The notes under the pieces were generated by a model. It was given only the letters and a program-made list of their open reading frames with translations. It was not told the DNA's origin and did not search any database. Below are positions 1 to 6,503 of a DNA stretch of 6,503 nt, piece by piece. The first letter of the stretch is position 1. Every line of letters starts with the position of its first letter. The DNA is taken from contig JAFGXZ010000353.1 in assembly GCA_016936335.1 (NCBI GenBank), positions 1 through 6,503 of the forward strand, in the 5' to 3' direction. This DNA comes from Fidelibacterota bacterium (GTDB lineage: Bacteria > Fidelibacterota > UBA2242). The translations under genes and the position numbers were made by a program.

Positions 1-506
1 GAGAATTGCTTTCCAATCGGATTTTCGCCAGGGAAATATTTATTTGCAGTCGATTGGGAAATAATGGCGGTATTGGCATTGGAAATTACCGTTTCCGGGT
101 TACCTTCAATCATGTTCACGGCATATATTTTCAGGAAATCATTTTCTGCAAAATACATTCGTTCTTCGGGGAATTTTATTGCGCCGCTCAAGACAGTTGC
201 CTTGTAACGAACGATACGGGCAATTTTTTCGATTTCAGGCAGGCGTTCTTTCAACAAATTGGCCGCTGGTGGACTGCAGGATGCAAACCGAACCGACGTT
301 CCGTTATTGGAATGACGTTCATACCGCACCCGGTAGATTCGTTCATTATTCGGATGATAGCGGTCGAAGCTTTTTTCAAAACGGACATAGTGAAGGATAA
401 GCAGGCAGGCGGTGACGCCCAAAGCAAGCCCCAAAACATTAATCAAAGAAAACGCGAATGTCTTCTTCAAATTACGAAGAGCACTTACGAGATAGTTTCG
501 AATCAT
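1..506 (-). CDS. FtsX/MacB-type ABC transporter permease, N-terminal part (cut by window edge)
   Basis: Reading the minus strand from the ATG at 506-504 gives 168 open codons running off the left edge. The protein begins MIRNYLVSALRNLKKTFAFS, followed by a hydrophobic helix (about residues 18-40, LINVLGLALGVTACLLILHY). Next come the signature of this family, 'RFEKSFDRYHPNNERIYRV' (about 42-60), and a periplasmic stretch ending in 'TAIISQSTANKYFPGENPIG' (about 144-163). This order is that of the MacB_PCD periplasmic domain of FtsX-like permeases, which are usually 400-800 residues with four or eight membrane helices. They work with an ATPase partner in efflux, lipoprotein handling or mechanotransmission at the inner membrane. 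The substrate cannot be told from this half, and the partner ATPase is not in the window. An in-frame stop lies upstream (543-545), so the ATG is the only good start. AGGA (517-514, minus) sits 7 nt before it. Confidence 0.9.
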   Translation of the reverse strand, partial: MIRNYLVSALRNLKKTFAFSLINVLGLALGVTACLLILHYVRFEKSFDRYHPNNERIYRVRYERHSNNGTSVRFASCSPPAANLLKERLPEIEKIARIVRYKATVLSGAIKFPEERMYFAENDFLKIYAVNMIEGNPETVISNANTAIISQSTANKYFPGENPIGKQF

Positions 507-636
507 GGTTTTTTCCTGAAATATTTGAAAGTCATATAATTTTCAGACTTTTTGACTCCGATTTCGTAACAGAGTTGTCTTTATTTTATCAAAAAATTTA
601 TATAGTTTTAAAAAGTTACAAAAGAAGGAGTGGATA
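507..636. promoter_or_regulatory. Divergent intergenic region with probable back-to-back promoters
   Basis: This 130-bp AT-rich gap lies between the divergently transcribed permease and small winged-helix genes, so promoters for both should lie here. For the rightward gene the best sigma70-like guess is TTGTCT (575-580), an 18-nt spacer and TATATA (599-604), four of six matches in each box. TATAGT (601-606) matches better as a -10 but leaves a 20-nt spacer. No convincing -35 was found for the leftward gene. AAAGTC (528-533) and GACTTT (546-551) form a 6-bp inverted repeat with a 12-nt loop, which could be an operator or chance. The region as a promoter zone is likely; the individual boxes are guesses. 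Confidence 0.4.
625..630 (+). promoter_or_regulatory. Strong Shine-Dalgarno (AAGGAG) of the small winged-helix gene
   Basis: AAGGAG ends 6 nt before the ATG at 637, a near-ideal ribosome binding site. It is the clearest Shine-Dalgarno in the window and the main support for calling this 59-residue gene real. It also shows that this host uses anti-SD pairing. Confidence 0.75.
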
Positions 637-816
637 ATGGATCTGGAAAAAAAAGTACTGGATGCAATGAAAAAAGCAGGCAAACCAGTCAAGGCGGGAG
701 ACATTGTGGAGTTGATCAATGAAGATAAAGCCGAAGTAAGCAAGGCTATCAAGGATCTGAAGAACCAGGGAAAAATTGAATCCCCGAAGGTTTGTTTTTA
801 CAAACCTGTGGATTAA
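637..816 (+). CDS. Small winged-helix DNA-binding-like protein, 59 aa
   Basis: ATG at 637 to TAA at 814-816 encodes a 59-residue, lysine-rich protein beginning MDLEKKVLDAMKKAGKPVKA. The pattern is helix 1 (about 2-14), a short turn, helix 2 (about 20-28, AGDIVELIN), then a recognition-type helix (about 31-45, AEVSKAIKDLKNQG). It ends with 'KIESPKVCFYKPVD', which looks like the beta-wing of a minimal winged helix. Stand-alone wHTH proteins of this size and pattern occur in many bacteria and archaea, and the sulfite-reductase-linked DsrD protein has a similar fold. Regulatory targets are unknown. The gene is divergent from the permease, so control of that gene or of itself is a fair guess but not shown. 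AAGGAG 6 nt upstream supports the start. Its codons are AAA/AAG-heavy compared with the downstream genes. Confidence 0.82.
   Translation: MDLEKKVLDAMKKAGKPVKAGDIVELINEDKAEVSKAIKDLKNQGKIESPKVCFYKPVD
788..807. repeat. Perfect inverted repeat (8-bp arms, 4-nt loop) at the 3' end of the winged-helix gene
   Basis: AGGTTTGT (788-795), loop TTTT (796-799) and ACAAACCT (800-807) form a perfect hairpin-capable palindrome inside the last codons of the 59-residue gene. No T-tract follows directly, so it is not a standard intrinsic terminator. It could be an mRNA 3'-end hairpin, a protein binding site, or a by-product of the codons for KVCFYKP. Confidence 0.5.
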
Positions 817-963
817 TTGCCGACTTTTCGTTCAATCTTGTAAATAGACTTGTCTGGCCCTTGCAATGTTTTTATCTTTGGACATGGGAATTTTGTGGAA
901 TCTAATAACCTGTATATTCCCTGATTTTCCTGGTGAAAAAATAATGTTGATCGGCGTAGGAAC
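817..963. other. 147-bp intergenic region before the PAP2 gene; possible promoter only
   Basis: No open frame here looks coding. A weak sigma70-like pair is TTGTCT (850-855), 17 nt, TATCTT (873-878). TATATT at 913-918 resembles a -10 element but has no -35 partner. TTGTCT also appears in the candidate promoter of the upstream gene. No stem followed by a T-run was found, so it is not clear where the small gene's transcript ends. The rightward cluster could start here or be read through from upstream. Confidence 0.3.
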
Positions 964-1737
964 ATGAAATTGAGACATAGCCCATATATTCTGATTTTGC
1001 TGGCCGGTATCACTATAAACCTGAGCGCCAGTGAACCGATCAGATTTTTTCCCGAATTGGCAGAATGGAGCGCGGCGGGTCTGGTTTTTTATACCGCCCG
1101 CTGGCTGGATCATGAGCCAGCCTGGGGTGAGCGTAATATTGGAAATAAAACAACCGATCAACTGTTCCACGAAAACACGGTCTCCAGTTCGCAGCTCTAT
1201 GGGGCAGCCGGAATTACCGCCCTGGGAATTGGTTTGATTCCCAACAGTGACGGCTGGCTGAAAGTGTCAGCGTATCATCACAGCAAAGGCCTGATGCAAA
1301 CGCTTGCTTTTACGTATCTGGTAACTAACATCACAAAGAATATTATTGGTCGCCGGCGACCAAGTTTTGCGAATTATCCTGCTAATGATCGCATCGATGC
1401 CGGAAAATCGTTCCCCTCGGGACACACATCGATCAGTTTCACGATTGCGACCTATAGTTCGTTGTATGCCCGGGACTATTTTGGGGATTCGGGGAATAAG
1501 ACCGGTCCGCTGATTTATACGACGGCAAGCCATCTGCTGGCGGCTTATGTCGGCTATACACGGATTATTGACAACCGGCACTTCCTGTCCGATGTGATTG
1601 CCGGGGGATTGCTGGGCAGTGGGGTCGCCTGGCTGGTCTATGAATATCAGCAGCGGAATGTCCCGTCGGCAGAATCGTCCAATGAAGTTTCCAGGTCATT
1701 GGTTCCAATTTTTATGACGGTTTCGATTCCGTTCTAA
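964..1737 (+). CDS. PAP2-family membrane phosphatase, 257 aa
   Basis: The protein carries the full acid-phosphatase/PAP2 signature. Motif 1 is K125-x6-R132-P133 ('KNIIGRRRP'), motif 2 is P151-S-G-H154 ('SFPSGHTS') and motif 3 is R200-x5-H206-x3-D210 ('TRIIDNRHFLSD'). H206 would be the phosphate-accepting nucleophile and H154 the acid/base, so activity is expected. Residues 1-22 look like a signal peptide or first membrane helix. Further hydrophobic segments lie near 76-92, 108-122, 184-198 and 210-226. The family removes phosphate from lipid phosphates such as phosphatidic acid, undecaprenyl pyrophosphate or lipid A, with the active site on the periplasmic face; the substrate cannot be chosen here. 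Motif 3 begins with T rather than the usual S. A stop lies upstream in frame (934-936). The ATG has AGGA only 2 nt away, whereas a TTG at codon 3 would be 8 nt away. The next gene starts 87 bp downstream. Confidence 0.93.
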   Translation: MKLRHSPYILILLAGITINLSASEPIRFFPELAEWSAAGLVFYTARWLDHEPAWGERNIGNKTTDQLFHENTVSSSQLYGAAGITALGIGLIPNSDGWLKVSAYHHSKGLMQTLAFTYLVTNITKNIIGRRRPSFANYPANDRIDAGKSFPSGHTSISFTIATYSSLYARDYFGDSGNKTGPLIYTTASHLLAAYVGYTRIIDNRHFLSDVIAGGLLGSGVAWLVYEYQQRNVPSAESSNEVSRSLVPIFMTVSIPF

Positions 1738-1814
1738 CAACTGCCAGTATTTCCCTTTATCCAGAAAATAAATCGTTTTAACTTAGACCAGTTGTTTGAT
1801 CAGAATATAGAATT

Positions 1815-1820
1815 GGGGAA
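1815..1820 (+). promoter_or_regulatory. Shine-Dalgarno-like GGGGAA deciding a GTG start at 1825
   Basis: GGGGAA lies 4 nt before GTG 1825, which begins a textbook lipoprotein signal peptide. The longer in-frame alternative, TTG at 1792, has no purine-rich site before it (the upstream bases are ACTTAGACCAG). It would also add 11 residues, including three acids, to the n-region. The GTG is therefore preferred. Confidence 0.55.
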
Positions 1821-1824
1821 AGAG

Positions 1825-4800
1825 GTGCAGAAAAAGGTTCAGATAACATTAAAGTTATTTTCAATAGTTACCCTGACGATATTGTTGTTCGGTTGTGCCA
1901 CGATGTCTATTCAGCAGCCGCGTTATGATTATACAGGAATGGATCATGCCACAAAAGTTATCCATAAAAGAGCGGAGAAATTTGCCCGGGATTGTGTTAA
2001 AAATGGTGATCCCATTCAGATTTCCCGCGGACTAAGAATAGATAGTTTAACTGTCAACCGACATGATAAGGAAATTGATGTTTATTACAACTGGGTATTA
2101 GGACAGGTCCCCTATCGCCAGGAAACCGTTAGCGATGTTTATGATGCATTTAAAAAGGATTTGGGGCTAAGATATCGTAATTACGATGTGCAGGTTTATT
2201 CGAAGAAATGTCCCGTTGAAGAGCTGGTTCCCAATCTATACCGCAAGCCGGGTATCGCTCTTGACAGTACCAGGATGGTTCGGCAGTGCGCTGAAATAAC
2301 ACCTGTTGTACACAATATCAGCAAGCCCTGGCGGCCGACAGCCGGTCTGTATAACCGCAATATTGCCCTCTGGCACAGTCACGGCTGGTACTATGAGAAA
2401 CGGCTGAACCGCTGGGAATGGCAACGGGCGCGGGTTTACCAGATTGTCGAAGATCTGTTTCCCATGTCTTTTACGGTTCCCTATCTCATTCCCATGCTGG
2501 AGAATGCCGGTGCCAATGTTTTTGTGGCCAGGGAACGGGATTTTCAGACGAATGAAGTTATTGTGGACAATGATACCAGCAGCCCCGGCAGTGAATATTA
2601 CGAGAAAAGTAGCGATCCCGGCGGTGGTTTTTTAAGCGGACCCGATTCGGCCGGGTTTGCGATTGGTCGTCCGCCTTATGGATCCGGGCAGAATCCGTTC
2701 AGATTGGGGACGTATCGACATTTGAAAACTGATTCCGTAACCACTTCGGAAGTCGATTTTATTCCCGATTTTCAGGAAGATGGAAAATATTCCGTGACCA
2801 TTGCCTTTGCTTCGTTGGGAAATAGCGTTGACGATGCTCGATATACTGTATACCACACCGGTGGAAAGACCGAATTCCTGGTCAACCAGCAGATTGGTGG
2901 TGGTACCTGGATTTACCTGGGGACATTCTGGTTCAAGGCCGGAAAAAACCCGGATATCGGGAAAGTGGTTATCTCGAACGCAAGCAAAAAGAACGGGATA
3001 ATCACGGCCGATGCAGTTCGTTTCGGAGGCGGGATGGGCAATATTGCCCGGAATGGGCAGATCAGCAAGCGGCCGCGCTATGCCGAAGCGGCCAGATATT
3101 ATCTGCAATATGCCGGTATCCCGGATACACTGGTTTATAATGTGAATGGTGATTCGATCGATTACAATGATGATTATCAATGCCGTGGTGAATGGGTCAA
3201 TTATCTGAAAGGTGCTCCATTCGGGCCGAATAAAAAACGCGATGTTAAAGGACTGGGAATTCCGATCGATTGTTCACTGGCGTTTCATACCGATGCCGGA
3301 ACGACGAATAATGATGTCGTTGTTGGCACTCTGTCAATTTTCAATACGGATGGTGCTGATACGACTTTTCATTTTCCTGACGGACAATCGCGCCTGGCAA
3401 GCCGCGATCTGGCGGATATTTTACAGACCCAGATTACGCAGGACATTATGGCAAAGTATGATCCGGTCTGGAACCGGCGGGCACTCTGGGATCGCGGTTA
3501 TTCGGAAGCCTACCGCCCCAATGTACCGGCAGCATTGCTGGAATTATTATCCCATCATAATTTTCTGGATATGAAATTTGGCAATGATCCCCGTTTCCGT
3601 TTTGATGCCAGTCGTTCGATTTATAAAGCCTATCTGAAATTTATTGCCTCGACATACGGAACGAGTTTTGTCGTCCAGCCGTTGCCGGTGGATCATTTCC
3701 GGGCAATTCTTTTTAATAAAAACTGTGTCCGTCTGCAATGGGAACCGGTGCTGGATTCCCTTGAAACGACCGCTGTACCGGAGAAGTATATTGTCTATAC
3801 CCGCATTGGTGACAACGGTTTTGATAATGGCCGGCTGGTGAACAGCAATTCTCTTACCTTTAAATATATTAAACCCGGTGTTATTTACAGCTTCAAGGTC
3901 ACGGCAGTAAATGCCGGCGGGGAAAGTTTTCCTTCAGAAGTTCTATCGGTCTGCTATGTTGATAGTCTCAATAAGCCGGCATTAATTGTCAACGGATTTG
4001 ATCGAATCGCACCGCCGGCAATCCTGAATACAGAAGAATACAAGGGATTTGCGAATTTCTGGGATCAGGGCGTACCGGATGGTTTTGATCCGGGATTTGT
4101 AGGCGCCCAGTATGAATTTCGAGACGATTCGCCCTGGCTTGATGACGATTCTCCGGGGCATGGCGCCAGTCATGCTGATTATGAATGCACAATCGTTGCC
4201 GGCAATACCCATGATTTTGTAAAAATTCATGGCGAGTCCTTCCGTGCAGCGGGCAGGAGTTTTGCCTCTGCCAGTGATGAAGCCGTCATGGACGGTGCTA
4301 TTGACATAAATAATTATAAAATAGTTGACCTGCTTATGGGTGAAGAAAAACTGACCGATAGCCCCAAACCCTTTTTACCGAAACAATTTGATGTATTTCC
4401 ACGGGCCATGCAGAATAAATTGGTGGATTATTGTCAGTCCGGTGGAAACTTGTTCATTTCCGGTGCCTATATTGCCACCGATCCGTTCATTTATGTTCAG
4501 GACGACTCCATATCCATAAAATTTGTTGAAAACAATCTGAAATACCGCTGGCGGACCAATTATGCTGTGAAAACCGGAGGCGTCTGGTCGGTGGATTCAG
4601 CGTTTTTAACGTTTGGTGAAACGTTTCAGTTTAATACGGAATTAAACCCACGCATTTATGCCGCAGAAGCGCCCGATGCAATTGAACCGGCGGATTCCCT
4701 GGCGACGACAATTTTAAGATACAGTGAGAATAACACCAGCGCAGCGGTTGCGTATTCCGGAAAGTATCGGGTAGTCGCTTTCGGTTTTCCTTTCGAGACG

Positions 4801-4866
4801 ATTCTGAACAAAGCCGACCGCGATAAAGTGATGCAGGCAGTGTTAACATTTTTTGAACAGAAATGA
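1825..4866 (+). CDS. Large lipoprotein: split Amidase_3-like core with golvesin/xanthan-lyase-type insert, FnIII and Rossmann-like C-terminus
   Basis: From GTG 1825 the protein has 1013 residues. Residues 1-24 are a type II signal peptide (KK n-region, lipobox L-F-G-C24), so it should be lipid-anchored. Residues 25-165 form a domain I do not recognise. Residues 180-239 resemble the first half of Amidase_3 (H184-S-H186-G, E198, then 'VFVARERD' ending D239). Residues about 245-401 are a golvesin C-terminal/xanthan-lyase-type beta domain ('VIVDNDTSSP', 'LVNQQIGGGTWIYLGTFW', 'ADAVRF'). The amidase pattern resumes at 'SLAFHTDAG' (H488) and 'PAALLELLSHHNFLD' (E573). FnIII covers about 618-713 ('YSFKVTAVNAGGESFPSE'). 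A Rossmann or amidotransferase-like domain follows from 717 ('YCQSGGNLFISGAY', 'VVAFGFPFE'). H186, E198, H488 and E573 could be the zinc ligands and catalytic Glu of a peptidoglycan-type amidase. Databases often call relatives 'xanthan lyase', which I would not rely on. The stop overlaps the next gene's ATG. Confidence 0.82.
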   Translation: MQKKVQITLKLFSIVTLTILLFGCATMSIQQPRYDYTGMDHATKVIHKRAEKFARDCVKNGDPIQISRGLRIDSLTVNRHDKEIDVYYNWVLGQVPYRQETVSDVYDAFKKDLGLRYRNYDVQVYSKKCPVEELVPNLYRKPGIALDSTRMVRQCAEITPVVHNISKPWRPTAGLYNRNIALWHSHGWYYEKRLNRWEWQRARVYQIVEDLFPMSFTVPYLIPMLENAGANVFVARERDFQTNEVIVDNDTSSPGSEYYEKSSDPGGGFLSGPDSAGFAIGRPPYGSGQNPFRLGTYRHLKTDSVTTSEVDFIPDFQEDGKYSVTIAFASLGNSVDDARYTVYHTGGKTEFLVNQQIGGGTWIYLGTFWFKAGKNPDIGKVVISNASKKNGIITADAVRFGGGMGNIARNGQISKRPRYAEAARYYLQYAGIPDTLVYNVNGDSIDYNDDYQCRGEWVNYLKGAPFGPNKKRDVKGLGIPIDCSLAFHTDAGTTNNDVVVGTLSIFNTDGADTTFHFPDGQSRLASRDLADILQTQITQDIMAKYDPVWNRRALWDRGYSEAYRPNVPAALLELLSHHNFLDMKFGNDPRFRFDASRSIYKAYLKFIASTYGTSFVVQPLPVDHFRAILFNKNCVRLQWEPVLDSLETTAVPEKYIVYTRIGDNGFDNGRLVNSNSLTFKYIKPGVIYSFKVTAVNAGGESFPSEVLSVCYVDSLNKPALIVNGFDRIAPPAILNTEEYKGFANFWDQGVPDGFDPGFVGAQYEFRDDSPWLDDDSPGHGASHADYECTIVAGNTHDFVKIHGESFRAAGRSFASASDEAVMDGAIDINNYKIVDLLMGEEKLTDSPKPFLPKQFDVFPRAMQNKLVDYCQSGGNLFISGAYIATDPFIYVQDDSISIKFVENNLKYRWRTNYAVKTGGVWSVDSAFLTFGETFQFNTELNPRIYAAEAPDAIEPADSLATTILRYSENNTSAAVAYSGKYRVVAFGFPFETILNKADRDKVMQAVLTFFEQK

Positions 4867-6503
4867 TGCCAAAAGTAAGAACCATTCGGCATTTATTATT
4901 GTTTGGATTCGTGGTTTTAATACTCCGGCCGATAAATGCTACCGAGCGTCCCAAAATCGGGTTGGTCTTATCCGGTGGTGGGGCGATGGGTTTTGCCCAT
5001 ATTGGTACATTGAAAATGCTCGATTCCTTGCAAATTCCCATTGACTACATCGCGGGTACAAGCATGGGGGGCATTGCTGCGGCCCTGTACGCTGCAGGAT
5101 ATACTGGCAATGAGATCGAACAGATTGCCCGAACCGTGGATTGGCAAAAAACCTTTACCGATCGGCCGCCCCGCAGAAAGTTGCCCTATTTTCAAAAACA
5201 GGATGCTGAGAAGTATCAACTGGAGCTGGGTATTAAAGATTTTTTACCACTGGGTCCCGGTGGCGCGATTGTTGGCCAGAACATCATGCTGCTGTTTTCA
5301 AAGCTGGTCTTTGATTATGCAGATGTTTCGGATTTCGACAGCTTACAGATACCATTCCGGTGTGTGGCTGTGGATTTGATCACCGGGAATGAAGTCATCT
5401 TGAAGAGTGGTTTCCTGGCCAAGGCGATGCGTTCAACGATGGCGGTACCGAGTATTTTCAGCCCGGTGGAATGGGGCGATTCCCTGCTTGTGGACGGTGG
5501 TTTGCTGAACAATTTACCAGTGGATGTTACCCGGGAGATGGGCGCGGAAATTGTAATTGCATCTTCAGTAGGAACGGCCAGTAAGGAGCGGGGTGAGATT
5601 CGTAACACGATTGATGTAATTTCGCAATCTTTTAACATTCTCAGGGATAAAACATTAAATGCCAATGCAAAAGATGCCGATATCCTGATTGATATAAAAT
5701 TATACGGACTCGGACCGGCTGATTTTGTGAACAATAAGGTTGTCCAAATCATCGCCGCCGGTGATAAAGCTGCCAAAAAAACTGAGCCGCAAATAATTGA
5801 TCTCAAGGAAAAATATCAGCTGCGCAGCAACCGGTTTTACCGGCAATGTGAATTACCCGATACAGTTGTGCAAATTACGCAAATTAGTTTCAGCGGAAAT
5901 CATACGATTCCCGAAAGAGCAATTCGGGAAATTGTCAAAATAACGGAAGGCGATCAGTTTTCTGCAGACTCCGTGGATTTATATATGGAGCAGTTGAAGG
6001 CTACCGGTGATTATTATTGGGTACGCTATACAACCGAAGATTTGGGCAACAGCAGAATTAATCTTAAAATTATACTTGAAGAGAAAAAACGGCCGATTAT
6101 CTATGGCGTTAATATTTGGGGGAATGAAACCCTGCCCTTTGATTTTATCTATCGATTACTGGGCGTTAAACCCGGAGATATATTTATCCATTCGCAAATT
6201 GAAGACCGGATTACCTACCTCTATAGTCTGGGTTATTTTGAAAGTATCTATTACGATGTGGAGCCTGTTGATGTCAACAGCATGCGTTTTAATCTATATG
6301 TTAAAGAGAGTCCGGACTTAAAAATACGGCTCGGATTACGGTATGACAATTATTATCAGCTCATTGTTGCGCTGAATCTTCTGATCATCAATAAACCGAT
6401 TCCCGGTTTACGGATTGAAAATGAATTTCAGTTTATTGGCAAAGAGAAATTCAGTTCACAGGCGTATTACCCGTCCCGGGCAATGAATTTCCCCCTTTAT
6501 CCC
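4863..6503 (+). CDS. Patatin-like phospholipase fused to POTRA domains and Omp85 barrel (type Vd-like), C-terminus cut
   Basis: 547 codons are open to the window edge. Residues 1-27 form a signal peptide (RTIRH n-region, hydrophobic LLLFGFVVLIL, cleavage near INA-TE). Residues 30-310 are a patatin domain: oxyanion loop 'SGGGAMGFAHIG' (37-48), nucleophile S67 in GTSMG and catalytic D211 in DGG. All catalytic elements are present, so lipid acyl hydrolase activity is expected. Two POTRA-like units follow, about 334-408 ('ISFSGNHTIPERAIREIV') and 410-483 ('GVNIWGNETLPFDFIYRLLG'; 'LYSLGYFESIYYDV'). From about 486 amphipathic strands ('LKIRLGLRYDNYYQLIVALN') start the Omp85/BamA barrel. PlpD of Pseudomonas, the type Vd model, has this order but one POTRA. 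The patatin may be exposed, released or periplasmic. The start ATG overlaps the lipoprotein stop (ATGA), and a second ATG follows at 4866; neither has a strong Shine-Dalgarno. Full length is probably 700-800 residues. Confidence 0.92.
   Translation, partial: MMPKVRTIRHLLLFGFVVLILRPINATERPKIGLVLSGGGAMGFAHIGTLKMLDSLQIPIDYIAGTSMGGIAAALYAAGYTGNEIEQIARTVDWQKTFTDRPPRRKLPYFQKQDAEKYQLELGIKDFLPLGPGGAIVGQNIMLLFSKLVFDYADVSDFDSLQIPFRCVAVDLITGNEVILKSGFLAKAMRSTMAVPSIFSPVEWGDSLLVDGGLLNNLPVDVTREMGAEIVIASSVGTASKERGEIRNTIDVISQSFNILRDKTLNANAKDADILIDIKLYGLGPADFVNNKVVQIIAAGDKAAKKTEPQIIDLKEKYQLRSNRFYRQCELPDTVVQITQISFSGNHTIPERAIREIVKITEGDQFSADSVDLYMEQLKATGDYYWVRYTTEDLGNSRINLKIILEEKKRPIIYGVNIWGNETLPFDFIYRLLGVKPGDIFIHSQIEDRITYLYSLGYFESIYYDVEPVDVNSMRFNLYVKESPDLKIRLGLRYDNYYQLIVALNLLIINKPIPGLRIENEFQFIGKEKFSSQAYYPSRAMNFPLYP

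Noticed and set aside
6..539. 177-codon open frame on the plus strand
   Set aside because: It is the antisense shadow of the permease gene, whose minus-strand translation matches the FtsX/MacB family clearly. The plus-strand product has no recognisable motif.
527..553. GAAAGTC/GACTTTTT as a terminator
   Set aside because: It sits in the middle of a divergent promoter region where no transcript should end, and the stem is short, AT-rich and has a 12-nt loop.
832..1170. Minus-strand open frames spanning the 817-963 gap and the PAP2 start
   Set aside because: The translations show no family pattern, overlap the PAP2 coding region heavily and have no convincing ribosome site, so the gap is treated as non-coding.
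1738..1794. CAACTG (1738-1743) and CAGTTG (1789-1794) as a terminator stem after the PAP2 gene
   Set aside because: The arms are only 6 bp with a 45-nt loop and no T-run follows; this is expected by chance.
2560..3040. Naming the large lipoprotein a xanthan lyase
   Set aside because: The golvesin-type domain is the basis of that database label. No polysaccharide-lyase catalytic domain was seen, while amidase-like residues flank the insert.
5315..5806. 163-codon open frame on the minus strand
   Set aside because: It lies entirely opposite the patatin domain, where the plus frame shows intact catalytic motifs (D211 in DGG) and continues without a stop.

Overview
The window comes from a diderm (outer-membrane-bearing) bacterium. 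It encodes a lipoprotein with a type II signal peptide and a patatin fused to POTRA domains and the start of an Omp85-type beta-barrel. Base composition is moderate (mid-40s % GC by eye) and two genes carry clear Shine-Dalgarno sequences. The multidomain lipoprotein architecture and the family mix are typical of Bacteroidota and relatives, or of little-cultured FCB-type phyla. The strong Shine-Dalgarno of the small regulator argues mildly against a classical Bacteroidota host. The phylum is an inference; nothing in the window fixes it.

Layout. Positions 1-506 (minus strand) hold the N-terminal 168 codons of an FtsX/MacB-type ABC transporter permease, cut by the window edge. A 130-bp divergent AT-rich intergenic region (507-636) separates it from a 59-residue winged-helix-like protein (637-816, plus). 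After a 147-bp gap comes a rightward cluster. It contains a PAP2-family membrane phosphatase (964-1737), a ~1013-residue lipoprotein (1825-4866) and a patatin-POTRA-Omp85 protein (4863 to beyond the window end). The last two overlap by 4 bp (ATGA).

The lipoprotein combines an N-terminal domain, an Amidase_3-like catalytic core split by a golvesin/xanthan-lyase-type beta domain, a fibronectin type III domain and a C-terminal Rossmann-like domain. Such proteins are often labelled 'xanthan lyase', but the visible residues fit a zinc amidase-like fold better.

The three rightward genes all point at the cell envelope: lipid phosphate hydrolysis, possible peptidoglycan or glycan amide hydrolysis, and an outer-membrane-tethered or secreted lipase. 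The cluster may be an envelope-remodelling unit, but only the last two genes are tightly linked. No RNA gene, CRISPR array, insertion sequence or convincing intrinsic terminator was seen. No intergenic stretch exceeds 150 bp.
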